A stretch of DNA of 64,000 bases from the NCBI GenBank assembly GCA_937922675.1, contig CALAJN010000004.1, positions 124,001 through 188,000 on the forward strand, in the 5' to 3' direction. The position numbers were made by a program, and so were the translations under genes. Source of the DNA: an uncultured Granulosicoccaceae bacterium (GTDB lineage: Bacteria > Pseudomonadota > Gammaproteobacteria > Granulosicoccales > Granulosicoccaceae). Under the pieces are notes generated by a model. That model made no database searches and had not been told where the DNA came from. It was given only the letters and a program-made list of their open reading frames with translations. Below are positions 41,486-50,786 of this stretch, piece by piece. The stretch's first letter is position 1, and each line of letters begins with the position of its first letter.

Positions 41486-42091
41486 GTGACGTCCAATCCG
41501 CAAGACGCTGACGATACAGCCTACTACTTCGGCTACGGTTCGCTCGTCAATCGTGACACTCGACCCGTGGGGGAGCAGGCCTGGAATGCGCGATTGTCCG
41601 GCTGGCGACGCGTGTGGGACCACCGGGTAGACATGCAGGACCCGCGAAGGGCATGTACCAGTCTTTCCATTCAGTCGGCTCGGGCCGATGTCGTTATCGA
41701 CGGTGTGTTGGTTGCTTTGCCGCGCACTGATCTGGCGCAGTTGGATTCACGTGAACACGGTTATGAGCGCCTTGAGTTGCCGAGAAAGGCGTTTTCGTTT
41801 GAACAAGAGCCGCCTGCAGATATCGATAGCATTCACGTCTATCGGTCACTGGCCCCGGCTCAATCCCGGGCGTCCCACCCGATCCTTCGCTCATATGTCG
41901 ATTGCGTAATGGCTGGCTATCTTGCCCGATTCGATTGGCAGGGAGTCGAGGCGTTTGTGTCGACCACAGAGGGCTGGGGTGGGGTATTGCTGGATGATCG
42001 TACAGCTCCGCGATACCCTCGAGCCGTAGCGTTGGCGCCTGAGCTACTTGAGGAATTCGATCGCCTGTTGGCAAGTGTCAGCGGCGCGTGA
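41486..42091 (+). CDS. Gamma-glutamylcyclotransferase-like protein
   Basis: A 201-residue protein with the AIG2/GGCT fold motif YYFGYGSLVN near the N-terminus (about 12-21) and the later DSREHGYERLEL block with a candidate catalytic Glu. Family members release 5-oxoproline from gamma-glutamyl compounds, though many bacterial ones are uncharacterised. The start is GTG 41,486, 17 bases after the puf hairpin. Its TGA overlaps the GTG of the next gene. It seems unrelated to photosynthesis and marks the end of the PGC. Confidence 0.75.
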   Translation: MTSNPQDADDTAYYFGYGSLVNRDTRPVGEQAWNARLSGWRRVWDHRVDMQDPRRACTSLSIQSARADVVIDGVLVALPRTDLAQLDSREHGYERLELPRKAFSFEQEPPADIDSIHVYRSLAPAQSRASHPILRSYVDCVMAGYLARFDWQGVEAFVSTTEGWGGVLLDDRTAPRYPRAVALAPELLEEFDRLLASVSGA

Positions 42092-42921
42092 GATCATCGT
42101 GTTTTGCGCACGAGCAAGGCATGAATCCTGGCGAGTATCTGAATGGCATGGAAGGACCGGATTGGGACGAATCTGACACGTCACTTTCTCCCGCTACATG
42201 GACTTTCGATGAGGAGCGCGCCAGTGCTTTTGCAAAATCGGTTGCCGGGGATTTCAATCCGCTGCACGACGTGGGTCAATCGCGGTTTTGTGTTCCCGGC
42301 GACTTGCTGTTTGCAGCACTCGTCTCTCGATACGGTTTGTACGCCGAGACCTCGATATCGTTTGCCAACATGCTGCCGGCGCGCGCCAGCCTTGAGCTGC
42401 CCGCGCGCATGGACGCCACACTACAATTGCTTGACGAGCGGGACCGACAGGTATTGAGCCTGTTTACCCAGGGAGAACGCGTGCGGCAGGCCGTGTTTGC
42501 CGAGCATCTTGTGACCGAGTATGTGCGCTTCTCCGGACGCACCTTTCCAGGCTTGCTGGTGCCAATGATGCGAGAGTCCAATGTGATGGTCAACCCTTCG
42601 CGTCCACTGGTTATCTACAAGGACATGGCGCTTCGGGTCGACGCAGCATTGATCAGCGAGTACCTTTCTCAGGGGCACGACGTCAGACTGACACCACAAA
42701 AACAGTTGTTCAACGTCAACGACAAAAAGGGTGCTGCGCGCCTTCAATTCTCGATCGAGCTCAACGGCTTGAACGTCGGTGAAGGGGAAAAGCACTTCGT
42801 GTTGGGCGGCTTGCGACCCTTTGATGAGGAGGCCATCGCAACATTGGTTACCGAGTATGAGTCTCGAAAGCGCGGTTGGAGTGCCGCCGGAGCGGCAGAA
42901 GGAACAGCAACCGTGTCATGA
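42088..42921 (+). CDS. DUF3581-like hotdog-type protein
   Basis: A 277-residue protein with FAKSVAGDFNPLHDVGQSRFCVPGDLLFAALVSRYGL, a hydratase/dehydratase-like hotdog signature, and KKGAARLQFSIELNGLNVGEGEKHFVLGGLRPF near its end. This pattern fits the gammaproteobacterial DUF3581 family, whose function is not known. A GTG (42,088) overlaps the upstream stop; the ATG at 42,121 is an equally good start. Its stop overlaps the recQ ATG (ATGA), so it is likely cotranscribed with recQ. Confidence 0.75.
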   Translation: MRSSCFAHEQGMNPGEYLNGMEGPDWDESDTSLSPATWTFDEERASAFAKSVAGDFNPLHDVGQSRFCVPGDLLFAALVSRYGLYAETSISFANMLPARASLELPARMDATLQLLDERDRQVLSLFTQGERVRQAVFAEHLVTEYVRFSGRTFPGLLVPMMRESNVMVNPSRPLVIYKDMALRVDAALISEYLSQGHDVRLTPQKQLFNVNDKKGAARLQFSIELNGLNVGEGEKHFVLGGLRPFDEEAIATLVTEYESRKRGWSAAGAAEGTATVS

Positions 42922-44771
42922 CGACACAAATGCACACGGAGCGTGCTGGCAGTGAGTCAGCGCTTTCGGTGCTGCAGAATGTATACGGGTATCAAGCTTT
43001 CCGCGCTGATCAGGCGGCGATCATTGATACGCTGGTTGCGGGCGAGGATGCTCTGGTATTGATGCCGACTGGCGGTGGCAAGTCATTGTGCTACCAGATT
43101 CCGTCTCTGGTACGTCGCGGCTTTGGGGTTGTGATCTCACCCCTGATAGCCTTGATGCAGGATCAGGTGGATGCACTCCGCGCGCTTGATCTGGATGCTG
43201 TGTTCATCAATTCTTCCCTGTCTGCAGCAGAGATCCGTGACACAGAGGCTCGTCTACGTCGCGCAGAGGTTGACATGCTCTACGTTGCGCCCGAGCGCCT
43301 GCTGATGCCGCAGATGCTCGCCTTGCTCGATGAATGCGCCGATGCAGGCAACCTTGCCTTGTTTGCGATTGATGAGGCGCATTGTGTGTCGCAGTGGGGT
43401 CATGACTTTCGCAAGGAGTACATGGGCTTGTCGGTGTTGGCCGATCGGTTCGCTGAGGTGCCACGTGTGGCCCTGACAGCCACCGCCGATGAACGCACTC
43501 GCGAGGAGATCGCCGAAAACCTCTGTCTGACTGATGCAGCGCGGTTTGTTGCCGGTTTTGATCGACCTAACATTCGATACACCATCGGTGAGCCAGACAA
43601 TGCACGCGAGGCCATGTTGGCTTTTCTCGATCAACACCATCGCGACCAGGCGGGCATTGTGTACTGCATGTCGCGTCGCAAGGTCGAGCAGACTGCGGAC
43701 TGGCTGGTACGACAAGGACGCAAGGCCTTGGCCTATCACGCAGGTCTTGATGCTGCGACCCGAGAGGAGCATCAACGACGGTTTTTGCGCGAAGACGGTG
43801 TCATCGTGGTTGCCACCATCGCGTTTGGTATGGGAATCGACAAACCAGACGTACGCTTTGTGTGTCACCTGAATCTTCCCAAGAGCGTCGAGGCCTACTA
43901 CCAGGAGACCGGTCGTGCTGGACGAGACGGTGGTCCAGCAGATGCCTGGATGGCCTACGGGCTTCAGGACGTGATCAATTTGCGCTCGATGATGGCGCAG
44001 TCCGACGCTGACGAGCAGCATAAGCGGGTAGAGCATCAGAAACTTGAGTCAATGCTGGGGCTGGCCGAGTTGACTACCTGTCGGCGCCAGGCACTGTTGC
44101 ATTACTTTGGTGAGTCGCTGGAATCGCCGTGCGCAAACTGCGATAACTGTCTGGATCCTCCAGACACCTGGGATGCAACCACAGAGGCCCAAAAAGCCTT
44201 GTCCTGCGTCTGGCGTACAGGGCAGCGATTCGGTGTCAATTACCTCGTTGATGTGCTTCGTGGGTCGTCTAGTGAACGTATTCTTCGATTCGGCCATGAC
44301 GAGTTGGCCGTCTATGGCCTGGGGCAAGCCCGATCGGCCAATGAGTGGCGTCATCTATACCGACAGTTGATAGCCAAGGGTTTGCTGGCGGTCGATGTTG
44401 ACGGTCACGGATCAGTCGTGCTGACCGAGCAGGCACGCCCTGTCTTGAAAGGGCAACAGGTGCTGCAGCTTCGCCATCTTCGCAAGGGTGGTTCATCACG
44501 CTCCGGGGGCTCGCGACGCAGTCGTGCTCCGGTGTCAAACGAGGATATGCCTCTGTTTGAATCTCTGCGAGCGCTCAGAAAGCGTCTGTCAGAGGCTGCG
44601 GGTGTACCCGCCTATGTGGTATTCAATGATGCAACACTCGCCGACATGGTGGCACTCAAACCAGATGATGTCGAGCAGATGCGCCAGGTGTCCGGTGTGG
44701 GTCAAGCCAAGCTGGATCGATACGGTGAAGAGTTTCTTGCCGAAATCAGGTATCACACTGGTCTCAGTTGA
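42918..44771 (+). CDS. recQ: ATP-dependent DNA helicase RecQ
   Basis: RecQ unwinds DNA 3'-5' in recombinational repair. The 617-residue protein has Walker A MPTGGGKSLCYQIPSL, the DEAH box FAIDEAHCVSQWGHDFRKEY, helicase motif VI (YYQETGRAGRDGGPADAWM), the Zn-binding Cys set CRRQALLHYFGE...PCANCDNC, a winged-helix RQC domain and a C-terminal HRDC domain (LFESLRALRKRLSEAAGVPAYVVFND). ATG 42,918 is used; the frame upstream to 42,876 lies inside the previous gene. Confidence 0.96.
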   Translation: MTTQMHTERAGSESALSVLQNVYGYQAFRADQAAIIDTLVAGEDALVLMPTGGGKSLCYQIPSLVRRGFGVVISPLIALMQDQVDALRALDLDAVFINSSLSAAEIRDTEARLRRAEVDMLYVAPERLLMPQMLALLDECADAGNLALFAIDEAHCVSQWGHDFRKEYMGLSVLADRFAEVPRVALTATADERTREEIAENLCLTDAARFVAGFDRPNIRYTIGEPDNAREAMLAFLDQHHRDQAGIVYCMSRRKVEQTADWLVRQGRKALAYHAGLDAATREEHQRRFLREDGVIVVATIAFGMGIDKPDVRFVCHLNLPKSVEAYYQETGRAGRDGGPADAWMAYGLQDVINLRSMMAQSDADEQHKRVEHQKLESMLGLAELTTCRRQALLHYFGESLESPCANCDNCLDPPDTWDATTEAQKALSCVWRTGQRFGVNYLVDVLRGSSSERILRFGHDELAVYGLGQARSANEWRHLYRQLIAKGLLAVDVDGHGSVVLTEQARPVLKGQQVLQLRHLRKGGSSRSGGSRRSRAPVSNEDMPLFESLRALRKRLSEAAGVPAYVVFNDATLADMVALKPDDVEQMRQVSGVGQAKLDRYGEEFLAEIRYHTGLS

Positions 44772-45069
44772 TCCGTGAGCTGCCCGAGGCCGCTGGTGCG
44801 TCTCCGCGCGCGTAGCGCACCTCGCGCACCTGCAGTTCTCCACTGGGTGTGTATTTCTCCCATCCGAGCTGCTGCCGCCACGGTGCATCGAGACCACGAT
44901 TGAACCAGGTCCGGTAGCGCGCTATCAGTTGATCTTCGGTGTTGCGTTCCGTAAACCAGCGCGTCTCATATTGCGTTCTGTTGCGTTCGCTGTGGTGCTC
45001 GCTCTCCTGGGTCAAGCTGTGTGAATCGGCAATGCCCAGCAAGCGAGGGTAGTGGGTATCGAGTAACAC
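44764..45069 (-). CDS. Unrecognised 101-residue protein
   Basis: A 101-residue basic, Arg/Gln-rich protein with the segment ERNTEDQLIARYRTWFNRGLDAPWRQQLGWEKYTPSGELQVREVRYARG. No signal peptide or membrane segment is evident. The start is GTG 45,069, with an in-frame stop just upstream (45,073-45,075, the end of the acyltransferase gene), so no longer start exists. It is 3 bp after that gene and overlaps the end of recQ convergently by 8 bp. Function unknown. Confidence 0.6.
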   Translation of the reverse strand: MLLDTHYPRLLGIADSHSLTQESEHHSERNRTQYETRWFTERNTEDQLIARYRTWFNRGLDAPWRQQLGWEKYTPSGELQVREVRYARGDAPAASGSSRIN

Positions 45070-45072
45070 GAA

Positions 45073-46113
45073 CTACAGGGCCCGGTTGGGTGAAGGCGCT
45101 GTTCCCTCTTTGATTGTCGTGTCGCGCCGTATCAAGATATGCAGGCGTTCGGTGCGCAGTAGCCAGTTGTCTATCGCAAGATGTACGACGATGCCGACAA
45201 TCACGCAGGCGATAAAACAAATCAGTACAAACAACCAGGCGGCAGTCATGCCACCACCGAGCACCGGTGGTAGTAGCTTGCTCATGATTCCCAAGGTGAA
45301 GATGTGCGACAAGTAGAGTGCATACGATGAATCGCCAAGCAATACCCCGAAACGACTCTCCGGTGTCTTTATGTAGAGACAACCCGCCACGATGAGCGCT
45401 GCGGGGACTCCGTACCTGAACACGTGGGGCACGGGAGGGTCCAGCAGGTACAGACAGATACCTGCGATGATCAGGCACACGCCACCACCGGCGGGCAAAC
45501 GCATGCCACGTTTGAAGCTCAGGGCGAGCCACATGCCAAAGATAAATTCGAAGACGATGGACTCAGTCAAGAAACTTACTGTCGCCGATGTGCCACCGAC
45601 AGCCATGGCGCTCGCAAAGATCAAGGTGATAGCGATGGTGATCGCCGGAACTCGCCAACGAAGCTTGACGATCAGGCTCAGTGCGAACAGCAGGTAGAAA
45701 TACATCTCGTAGTTCAGTGACCACCCTGGTGCGACCAGTGGCCAGACCTCGCCTGGATGGATGGAGCTCCAATAGGGTAGAAAGAACAGACTCTTGATCA
45801 AGGGAATGATCTCAAACTGGCTATTGCGAAATACCTCGGGTGCAACTAACAGGATTGCCGCCATCAAGAGCGTAAAAAACCAGTACAACGGAACAACGCG
45901 CCGTATCCTGTTGACAAAGAACGGCAGGGGTGCGTCGCTCTCACGGGCTATCCACACCATGATGAAGCCGGAGATCACAAAAAATATATCAACGCCGAAG
46001 GCACCAAAGTACGGCAGAAACTCGCTGTAGGGCTCGTGTTGGCCCGTCGTATGGGCGTAGACCACTGCGGACGCGGCTATGGCGCGCAGGTATTGCAGGG
46101 CATGCAGTCTCAT
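45073..46113 (-). CDS. Acyltransferase family 3 (OafA/YrhL-type) membrane protein
   Basis: A 346-residue polytopic protein with about ten hydrophobic helices. The N-terminal LRAIAASAVVYAH carries the Arg...His pair typical of AT3 O-acyltransferases, followed by GAFGVDIFFVISGFIMVW and FFVNRIRRVVPLYWFF. Members add acetyl or other acyl groups to cell-surface sugars. Sampled lines have lower GC (about 42-48%) than most of the window. It lies upstream of the 101-residue gene and near two esterase-like lipoproteins, which suggests surface polysaccharide modification. Confidence 0.88.
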   Translation of the reverse strand: MRLHALQYLRAIAASAVVYAHTTGQHEPYSEFLPYFGAFGVDIFFVISGFIMVWIARESDAPLPFFVNRIRRVVPLYWFFTLLMAAILLVAPEVFRNSQFEIIPLIKSLFFLPYWSSIHPGEVWPLVAPGWSLNYEMYFYLLFALSLIVKLRWRVPAITIAITLIFASAMAVGGTSATVSFLTESIVFEFIFGMWLALSFKRGMRLPAGGGVCLIIAGICLYLLDPPVPHVFRYGVPAALIVAGCLYIKTPESRFGVLLGDSSYALYLSHIFTLGIMSKLLPPVLGGGMTAAWLFVLICFIACVIVGIVVHLAIDNWLLRTERLHILIRRDTTIKEGTAPSPNRAL

Positions 46114-46267
46114 CGCAAAGAACTCGCCTTGGCCGACTGATTAAGAGCTCGGCGATGCCTGAGTCTAGGCCAGCTCGCAAGAATCAGAGCGATTGATACA
46201 TCGTATTGGCAAACACGATTCGCAAATGAAGGGAACAGATCGGTCGCCGACAGAAAGCGTGTTTGCC

Positions 46268-47635
46268 TCAATTCCGGGCCGCGCGCTGTAACGCTGCGTA
46301 GTAGCGTCGCCCCATTTCGCGCAGCGCTTCGGCACCAAAATGAATGCAGCCGTCATTGCCACACGGGTAGGCAGGGGGCAGCAGATCGTCATGGTTGGAC
46401 AGAGCTGTGTGAGAGATTTGATTTGGCGCGCCGCGATGAGCCAGATCGACCAGTTGCTTGGCTTCGCTGAACACGGCGACATCGTCGCCCCGCGACATGG
46501 TGCCGACAACAAAGGGTATGTTGGCGTCAGCTTTGCGCAGATCCGCACCGCGTCTGTCAGCATCGATCGTCTGGCGTAGTGCTTCGGCGAGTTGCCGCAG
46601 ATTATCGGCATACAGAGGTGCGCAGCGATCGTTGGAGTCGGATTCTCCTTGATGCCAGAGTATGCCGCGCAAAATACCACCCGTCTCCGCTATCGCTGCA
46701 TTGGCACGTGTGACAGCGCGATCAAACAAAAGTGTGTTGCCAAGCTCGGAAGAGGTGCTGGCTGCTGCATTCCACTGACCAGACGGTCCGTCCTGGTTGG
46801 TGCAAAAGGCTGAGCCCGACCAGGCAGCAGGTACCAGAATGACGTTCCGGGTCGTGTTCAAAACCGCTTGCTTGGCAAAGCTCAGGCCCAGACCGATAAA
46901 GTCGAGTGACTTGGCAGCCCCGTCAATGCCGTTTTCGTCACGCGGCGTGTGCAAGGGATCTTCGGCGACTACGATCGCAGGCGATTGAACATTTGTGGCA
47001 ACGTCGGTAAACGAGGCCTCAGTTGTAAAAACGCTGAACTGATCATTGGCCGAGCCGTTGAGCTGCAAGATTCGAGAGTCGCTCTCATCGGGACCACCAG
47101 GGGAAGCGTTGCGCGTGCCGTCGCCGCTGAAGCCGACCATGTTGCTCTGGCCGGCCAGCAAATAGATGTCTGGCGCGTCCACAGGCTCTACCTGCACGTC
47201 GATCGGCAGACGATGCTCATCGACGCCGTCGGTCGCGACCAGAGTCAGGCTCCGCGTATGCGGCTGGAGTGGCAGGTCCGCGATGGAAAGAGAGAGAAGA
47301 ACGCCGCCCGAGTCATTGCCCGGGGTCAGCTCATCGCCGGAGAGCCGGACTGACAGGTTGGAGACATCGGCATCGGTGTCGCCTTCAAGCTCAAGTGTGA
47401 CCGTTCCTGCATAGCCGTTACTGCGGCTCAAGTTAACGGGGATGAACAAGGGATCATCCGCGCCTTCCATCAGCGGTGCTATCGCCCCGCTGGTGATTTC
47501 AAAATCACCGGTGGGGGGCGGATTGCCGTCCCTGATGTTGTCGCCGGAAGAGCAGGCGGACAGACCCAGCATCAGTGCAGACAGCAATGCCGCTGTACCG
47601 GCGGTCTTTAAAGACGGGAATCGCGAGCCACGCAT
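46268..47635 (-). CDS. Lipoprotein with sialate O-acetylesterase (SASA) domain, copy 1
   Basis: A 455-residue protein with a lipoprotein signal ending LSAC (Cys28), an N-terminal beta-sandwich-like region (to about 150) and a C-terminal SGNH-type esterase domain. That domain has LLAGQSNMVGFSGDG (nucleophile Ser164), GILWHQGESDSNDRCAPLYADNLRQL and a GCIHFGAEALREMGRRYY block with the likely catalytic His. SASA/CE6 esterases remove O-acetyl groups from sugars. It is a paralogue of the next gene upstream (47,809-49,314). Confidence 0.85.
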   Translation of the reverse strand: MRGSRFPSLKTAGTAALLSALMLGLSACSSGDNIRDGNPPPTGDFEITSGAIAPLMEGADDPLFIPVNLSRSNGYAGTVTLELEGDTDADVSNLSVRLSGDELTPGNDSGGVLLSLSIADLPLQPHTRSLTLVATDGVDEHRLPIDVQVEPVDAPDIYLLAGQSNMVGFSGDGTRNASPGGPDESDSRILQLNGSANDQFSVFTTEASFTDVATNVQSPAIVVAEDPLHTPRDENGIDGAAKSLDFIGLGLSFAKQAVLNTTRNVILVPAAWSGSAFCTNQDGPSGQWNAAASTSSELGNTLLFDRAVTRANAAIAETGGILRGILWHQGESDSNDRCAPLYADNLRQLAEALRQTIDADRRGADLRKADANIPFVVGTMSRGDDVAVFSEAKQLVDLAHRGAPNQISHTALSNHDDLLPPAYPCGNDGCIHFGAEALREMGRRYYAALQRAARN

Positions 47636-47808
47636 TGAATGTCAGATAGTTGTCAAAACTGGGGGACGGCCTCACGTAGCACAGTCGATGCCGAAACGAG
47701 AATGTACGCCACACGGTTGGTAGACCATGAGTTATTTGTACGCAGAACCGTCTCTAGTCGATGCGTCGTGTCCCTGACGCGTTGTGAGCATCCTCTGTGA
47801 ATTGAGGG

Positions 47809-49314
47809 TTACTGACGGATGCTGTTGACGACGTCCTGAAGTCGCTGATAGTAGCGATTGCCCGCTTCGCGCAGCGCTGCCGCACCGAAGTGAATGCAGC
47901 TGCCCTCGCCGCAGGGGTAGCTCGGGGGCACCAGATCGTCGGCATTGACAAAGGCTGAAAAGGGGATGGTGTCTGCCACAGTCCGATGGGCGCCATCAAC
48001 GATCAACTTGGTGTCGCTGAAAGGGGCCAGGCTCCCACGCTCATCACTCCCCTTTGACATGGTGCCGACGATAAAGGGTATCTCTGCTGTAGGGCCGCGG
48101 CCACTTGCGCCTCGCGCATCCCTGATGATCGAGCTACGAAACGAGCTGACCATGTCCCTCAGATTGTCGGCGTAACGGGCGGCGCATTCGGCATTGTCCG
48201 AGTCAGCCTCGCCTTGGTGCCAGAGGATTCCACGCAATATGCCGCCGGTTTCTTCTATGGCAAGCTGTGACCGGGCTATCGCGCGATCGTGCAGGAGTGT
48301 ACCGGCGAAGGTCGGGTTATCCGTGTCGTTGGCAAGCCAGCCGAGGTTCTCGAACTGATTGGTTGTGCGGCGACAGAAACCAGTGTCTTCCCAGGCTGCC
48401 GGCACCAGCACAATGCCGGCTTCGGTGTTCTGCAGTGCCGCTTTTGCAAAGCTCAGTGCAGGCCCGATGCGCCGTGCCGCCTTGCCGTCAATCGTTACGT
48501 CAAAACCATCGTGCAGCGGGTCGAGCGCTTGCGTGTAGCGTGGAGTGCTGGCCGCCAGGGAGTCCGCATTGGTGAAATCGGCAGGTGTTGCAAAGTTGGG
48601 TAGCCCCGTGCCGGTCACGTTCAACTGCGTGATGCGCGCATCGGGCGCATCGGGTTCACCGGGATTGGAGGCGCGTGCATCAACCTGGCTGTATCCCACC
48701 ATGTTGCTCTGGCCGACCAACAGATAGATATCCGGTCGATCGGTCGGGCTGATATCAAGCGTGATGTCGAAAACGACAGGAGCATTGATGCCGTCAGTGG
48801 CGCTCAGCCGCAGCGTGCGGGTGCTGCTGAGAATTGGCGCCACGTCATAGTCGAGTTGTAACAGTAGTTCCGATTCGTCCTCTTCGCCTTCAAGCCGTTC
48901 ATCCGTGAAAGACCATGTCAGGTTGCGGTTGTCAGCGGCGTTGGGCGCATCAGCGGCAATGGTGATCGGCAGATCGTGCTCGGGTTCCCGCCTCACACTG
49001 AGGCGGACCGACACAGCGCCAGTTCCCTCGGTCAGGTTGACGCTGCTATTCGATGTGCTCAACGCGAAAAAGCCATTTCCTGCCTGCGCGCTTTCCCCAC
49101 CGGTAGCCGGGACGATCGGTGTGTCGTCTGGAGTATCCGCAGGACCCTCGGTTCCAGGGCCTGCAGGCGGCTCTTCGTCTATCGAGCGAGTATCTCCGCC
49201 GCCGCACGAAGCGAGTACCAGAGACAGCATCAGGATCGTCCAGGCCCCGCGGCGCTTGGCACGTAAAAGAATTGAGCGAACAGCGATAAGGTGCATCTGA
49301 GGATCGGTTTTCAA
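47809..49314 (-). CDS. Lipoprotein with sialate O-acetylesterase (SASA) domain, copy 2
   Basis: A 501-residue paralogue with lipobox LASC (Cys37), an acidic/Pro-rich linker (about 41-75), a beta-sandwich-like domain (85-190) and the esterase domain: VGQSNMVGYSQVD (Ser203), GILWHQGEADSDNAECAARYADNLRDM and GSCIHFGAAALREAGNRYYQRL. Shared blocks with the first copy (ILVPAAW, WHQGE.DS, PSYPCG) show tandem duplication followed by divergence. A gap of 173 bp separates them; an AT3 acyltransferase gene lies further downstream. Confidence 0.85.
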   Translation of the reverse strand: MKTDPQMHLIAVRSILLRAKRRGAWTILMLSLVLASCGGGDTRSIDEEPPAGPGTEGPADTPDDTPIVPATGGESAQAGNGFFALSTSNSSVNLTEGTGAVSVRLSVRREPEHDLPITIAADAPNAADNRNLTWSFTDERLEGEEDESELLLQLDYDVAPILSSTRTLRLSATDGINAPVVFDITLDISPTDRPDIYLLVGQSNMVGYSQVDARASNPGEPDAPDARITQLNVTGTGLPNFATPADFTNADSLAASTPRYTQALDPLHDGFDVTIDGKAARRIGPALSFAKAALQNTEAGIVLVPAAWEDTGFCRRTTNQFENLGWLANDTDNPTFAGTLLHDRAIARSQLAIEETGGILRGILWHQGEADSDNAECAARYADNLRDMVSSFRSSIIRDARGASGRGPTAEIPFIVGTMSKGSDERGSLAPFSDTKLIVDGAHRTVADTIPFSAFVNADDLVPPSYPCGEGSCIHFGAAALREAGNRYYQRLQDVVNSIRQ

Positions 49315-49521
49315 GGTCAGTCGTTGACGGCTCCCACGCCTGGCACTCTCGTGAATCCAGTGCGGTGAGGCTCTGCGTTTTTTGTCGCGCGCGGGATAGT
49401 ATCAAGCAATGCGGCTACGCTTCGTGACGGGGAATTCATGCTGTGGGCGTGATACCGACGAAATACCGTACTGCGATACCGTGTCACGCGGTTGGCAGGC
49501 GGCCTGTGGCACTGATGTTGG
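49315..49521. other. Intergenic region before the mrp operon
   Basis: 207 bases between the divergent esterase gene and mrpE. It should hold both promoters, but no clear -35/-10 pair was seen. Several direct repeats of ATACCG (for example near 49,452, 49,465 and 49,477) are visible in the half next to mrpE. No gene is recognised. Confidence 0.4.
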
Positions 49522-50097
49522 ATGACACCGACGGTAAACATGACGGAAAAATCAATGATGCTTGTCTGGAAGGGTCAGACCTTGAGGCTGCTCCTGCTGA
49601 TGGGCGCCACATGGCTGTTGTTATCAGGGTTGTTCAAAACGCAACTTCTGATCCTCGGGCTGCTGTCTGTCATCCTGGTGACCTGGCTCGCACACCGCAT
49701 GCGCATACTCAACCACCGTGGCCAACCGCTGTATTTCTCGCCGTTCCGCCTGTTGGCCTACTGGGGTTGGTTGCTGCGGGAGATTTTTAGTTCCAACGTT
49801 TCTGTCACACGCACCGTACTATCGCGTGACATGGCCATTGAGCCGGCTATCGGCAAAGTGTCGGCCACTCCGGATAGTGAACTTGGTGATGTCATTTATG
49901 CGAACTCGATCACGCTGACGCCAGGCACGACCGCCATCAGCTTTACGCCGGACGGGCATGTGCTGGTACACGCTCTCCACGCTGACGCGCTCAAGGAGCT
50001 GGACCAGAGAACCATGGCGAGCCGCGTCGCGAAGGTAGAGCCTGACATGGTCGGGCGAGCGTCCGACGGCAGCGTTCTGCCGGGGAGATCGCGCTGA
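49522..50097 (+). CDS. mrpE: Mrp-type Na+/H+ antiporter subunit E
   Basis: MrpE/MnhE is an accessory membrane subunit of the multisubunit cation/proton antiporter. The 191-residue protein has WLLLSGLFKTQLLILGLLSVILVTWLAHRM, two further hydrophobic segments and the family block VIYANSITLTPGTTAISFTPDGHVLVHALHADA. Possible starts are ATG 49,522, 49,540 and 49,555; none has a decisive ribosome-binding site. Its TGA overlaps the mrpF ATG. It opens the Mrp operon. Confidence 0.88.
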   Translation: MTPTVNMTEKSMMLVWKGQTLRLLLLMGATWLLLSGLFKTQLLILGLLSVILVTWLAHRMRILNHRGQPLYFSPFRLLAYWGWLLREIFSSNVSVTRTVLSRDMAIEPAIGKVSATPDSELGDVIYANSITLTPGTTAISFTPDGHVLVHALHADALKELDQRTMASRVAKVEPDMVGRASDGSVLPGRSR

Positions 50098-50381
50098 TGT
50101 TGTTTTCCGTGATCGCGATTGCCTTGCTTGTCGCCATGCTTTTGACGCTGGTGCGTGCGCTCGCTGGGCCGACCGCTTTTGACCGTCTACTGGCCGTCAA
50201 CTCGTTTGGCACCAAGACCGTTCTACTGATTGCAGTGGCAGGATTTCTGATGGGGCGCCCCGAGTTTCTCGATATCGCTCTGTCGTATGCCCTGATCAAT
50301 TTTCTAGGCACGGTTGCCGTACTGAAGTACTTCGAGCTACCCGACCCTGACAGCGGTCACTACGCTGAGGACGACTACTGA
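50097..50381 (+). CDS. mrpF: Mrp-type antiporter subunit F
   Basis: A 94-residue, three-helix protein of the MrpF family, with VRALAGPTAFDRLLAVNSFGTKTVLLIAVAGFLMGRPEFLDIALSYALINFLGTVAVLKYF; the GPT..DRLLA..S.GTK block is diagnostic. Start and stop overlap the neighbouring genes by one base each (TGATG), as expected for coupled translation of complex subunits. Confidence 0.9.
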   Translation: MLFSVIAIALLVAMLLTLVRALAGPTAFDRLLAVNSFGTKTVLLIAVAGFLMGRPEFLDIALSYALINFLGTVAVLKYFELPDPDSGHYAEDDY

Positions 50382-50785
50382 TGGAACTTCTACTCGGGGT
50401 GCTTGCGTGGCCGCTCGCCATCCTTGGCATGATCTTTCTGATTGCAGGGGCCGTCGGTATGACGCGACTGCCAGACCTGTACACGCGATTGCATGCGGCC
50501 AGCGTGACCGATACCGGCGGCACGTTAGTCATCGGTCTGGTGCTTCTGCTCTATGCCGTTTTTGTTTATGGCAGTGCGATGGTGGCCATCAAGTTGTTGC
50601 TGATCATGGGCTTTACCTTGTTCACTGCACCAACGGCCTCGCACGTGCTTGCCAAGGCCGCCTTGTTGTCCGGTCTGGTGCCGGTAGATGGCAAGGGCGA
50701 GCCCTTGCTGGAGTCATCGGAGCAGGCGACGCAACTGGGTCGGTCACGCCCTGATGCCAGCAGTGCCGTGCAGGAGAAGCGCTGA
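50381..50785 (+). CDS. mrpG: Mrp-type antiporter subunit G
   Basis: A 134-residue MrpG/MnhG protein with three helices: IFLIAGAVGMTRLPDLYTRLHAASVTDTGGTLVIGLVLLLY and KLLLIMGFTLFTAPTASHVLAKAAL. The DLYTRLHA and FTAPTASH blocks are family signatures. The last 35 residues are hydrophilic and variable. It is followed one base later by the DUF4040 gene. Confidence 0.9.
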   Translation: MELLLGVLAWPLAILGMIFLIAGAVGMTRLPDLYTRLHAASVTDTGGTLVIGLVLLLYAVFVYGSAMVAIKLLLIMGFTLFTAPTASHVLAKAALLSGLVPVDGKGEPLLESSEQATQLGRSRPDASSAVQEKR

Positions 50786-50786
50786 C

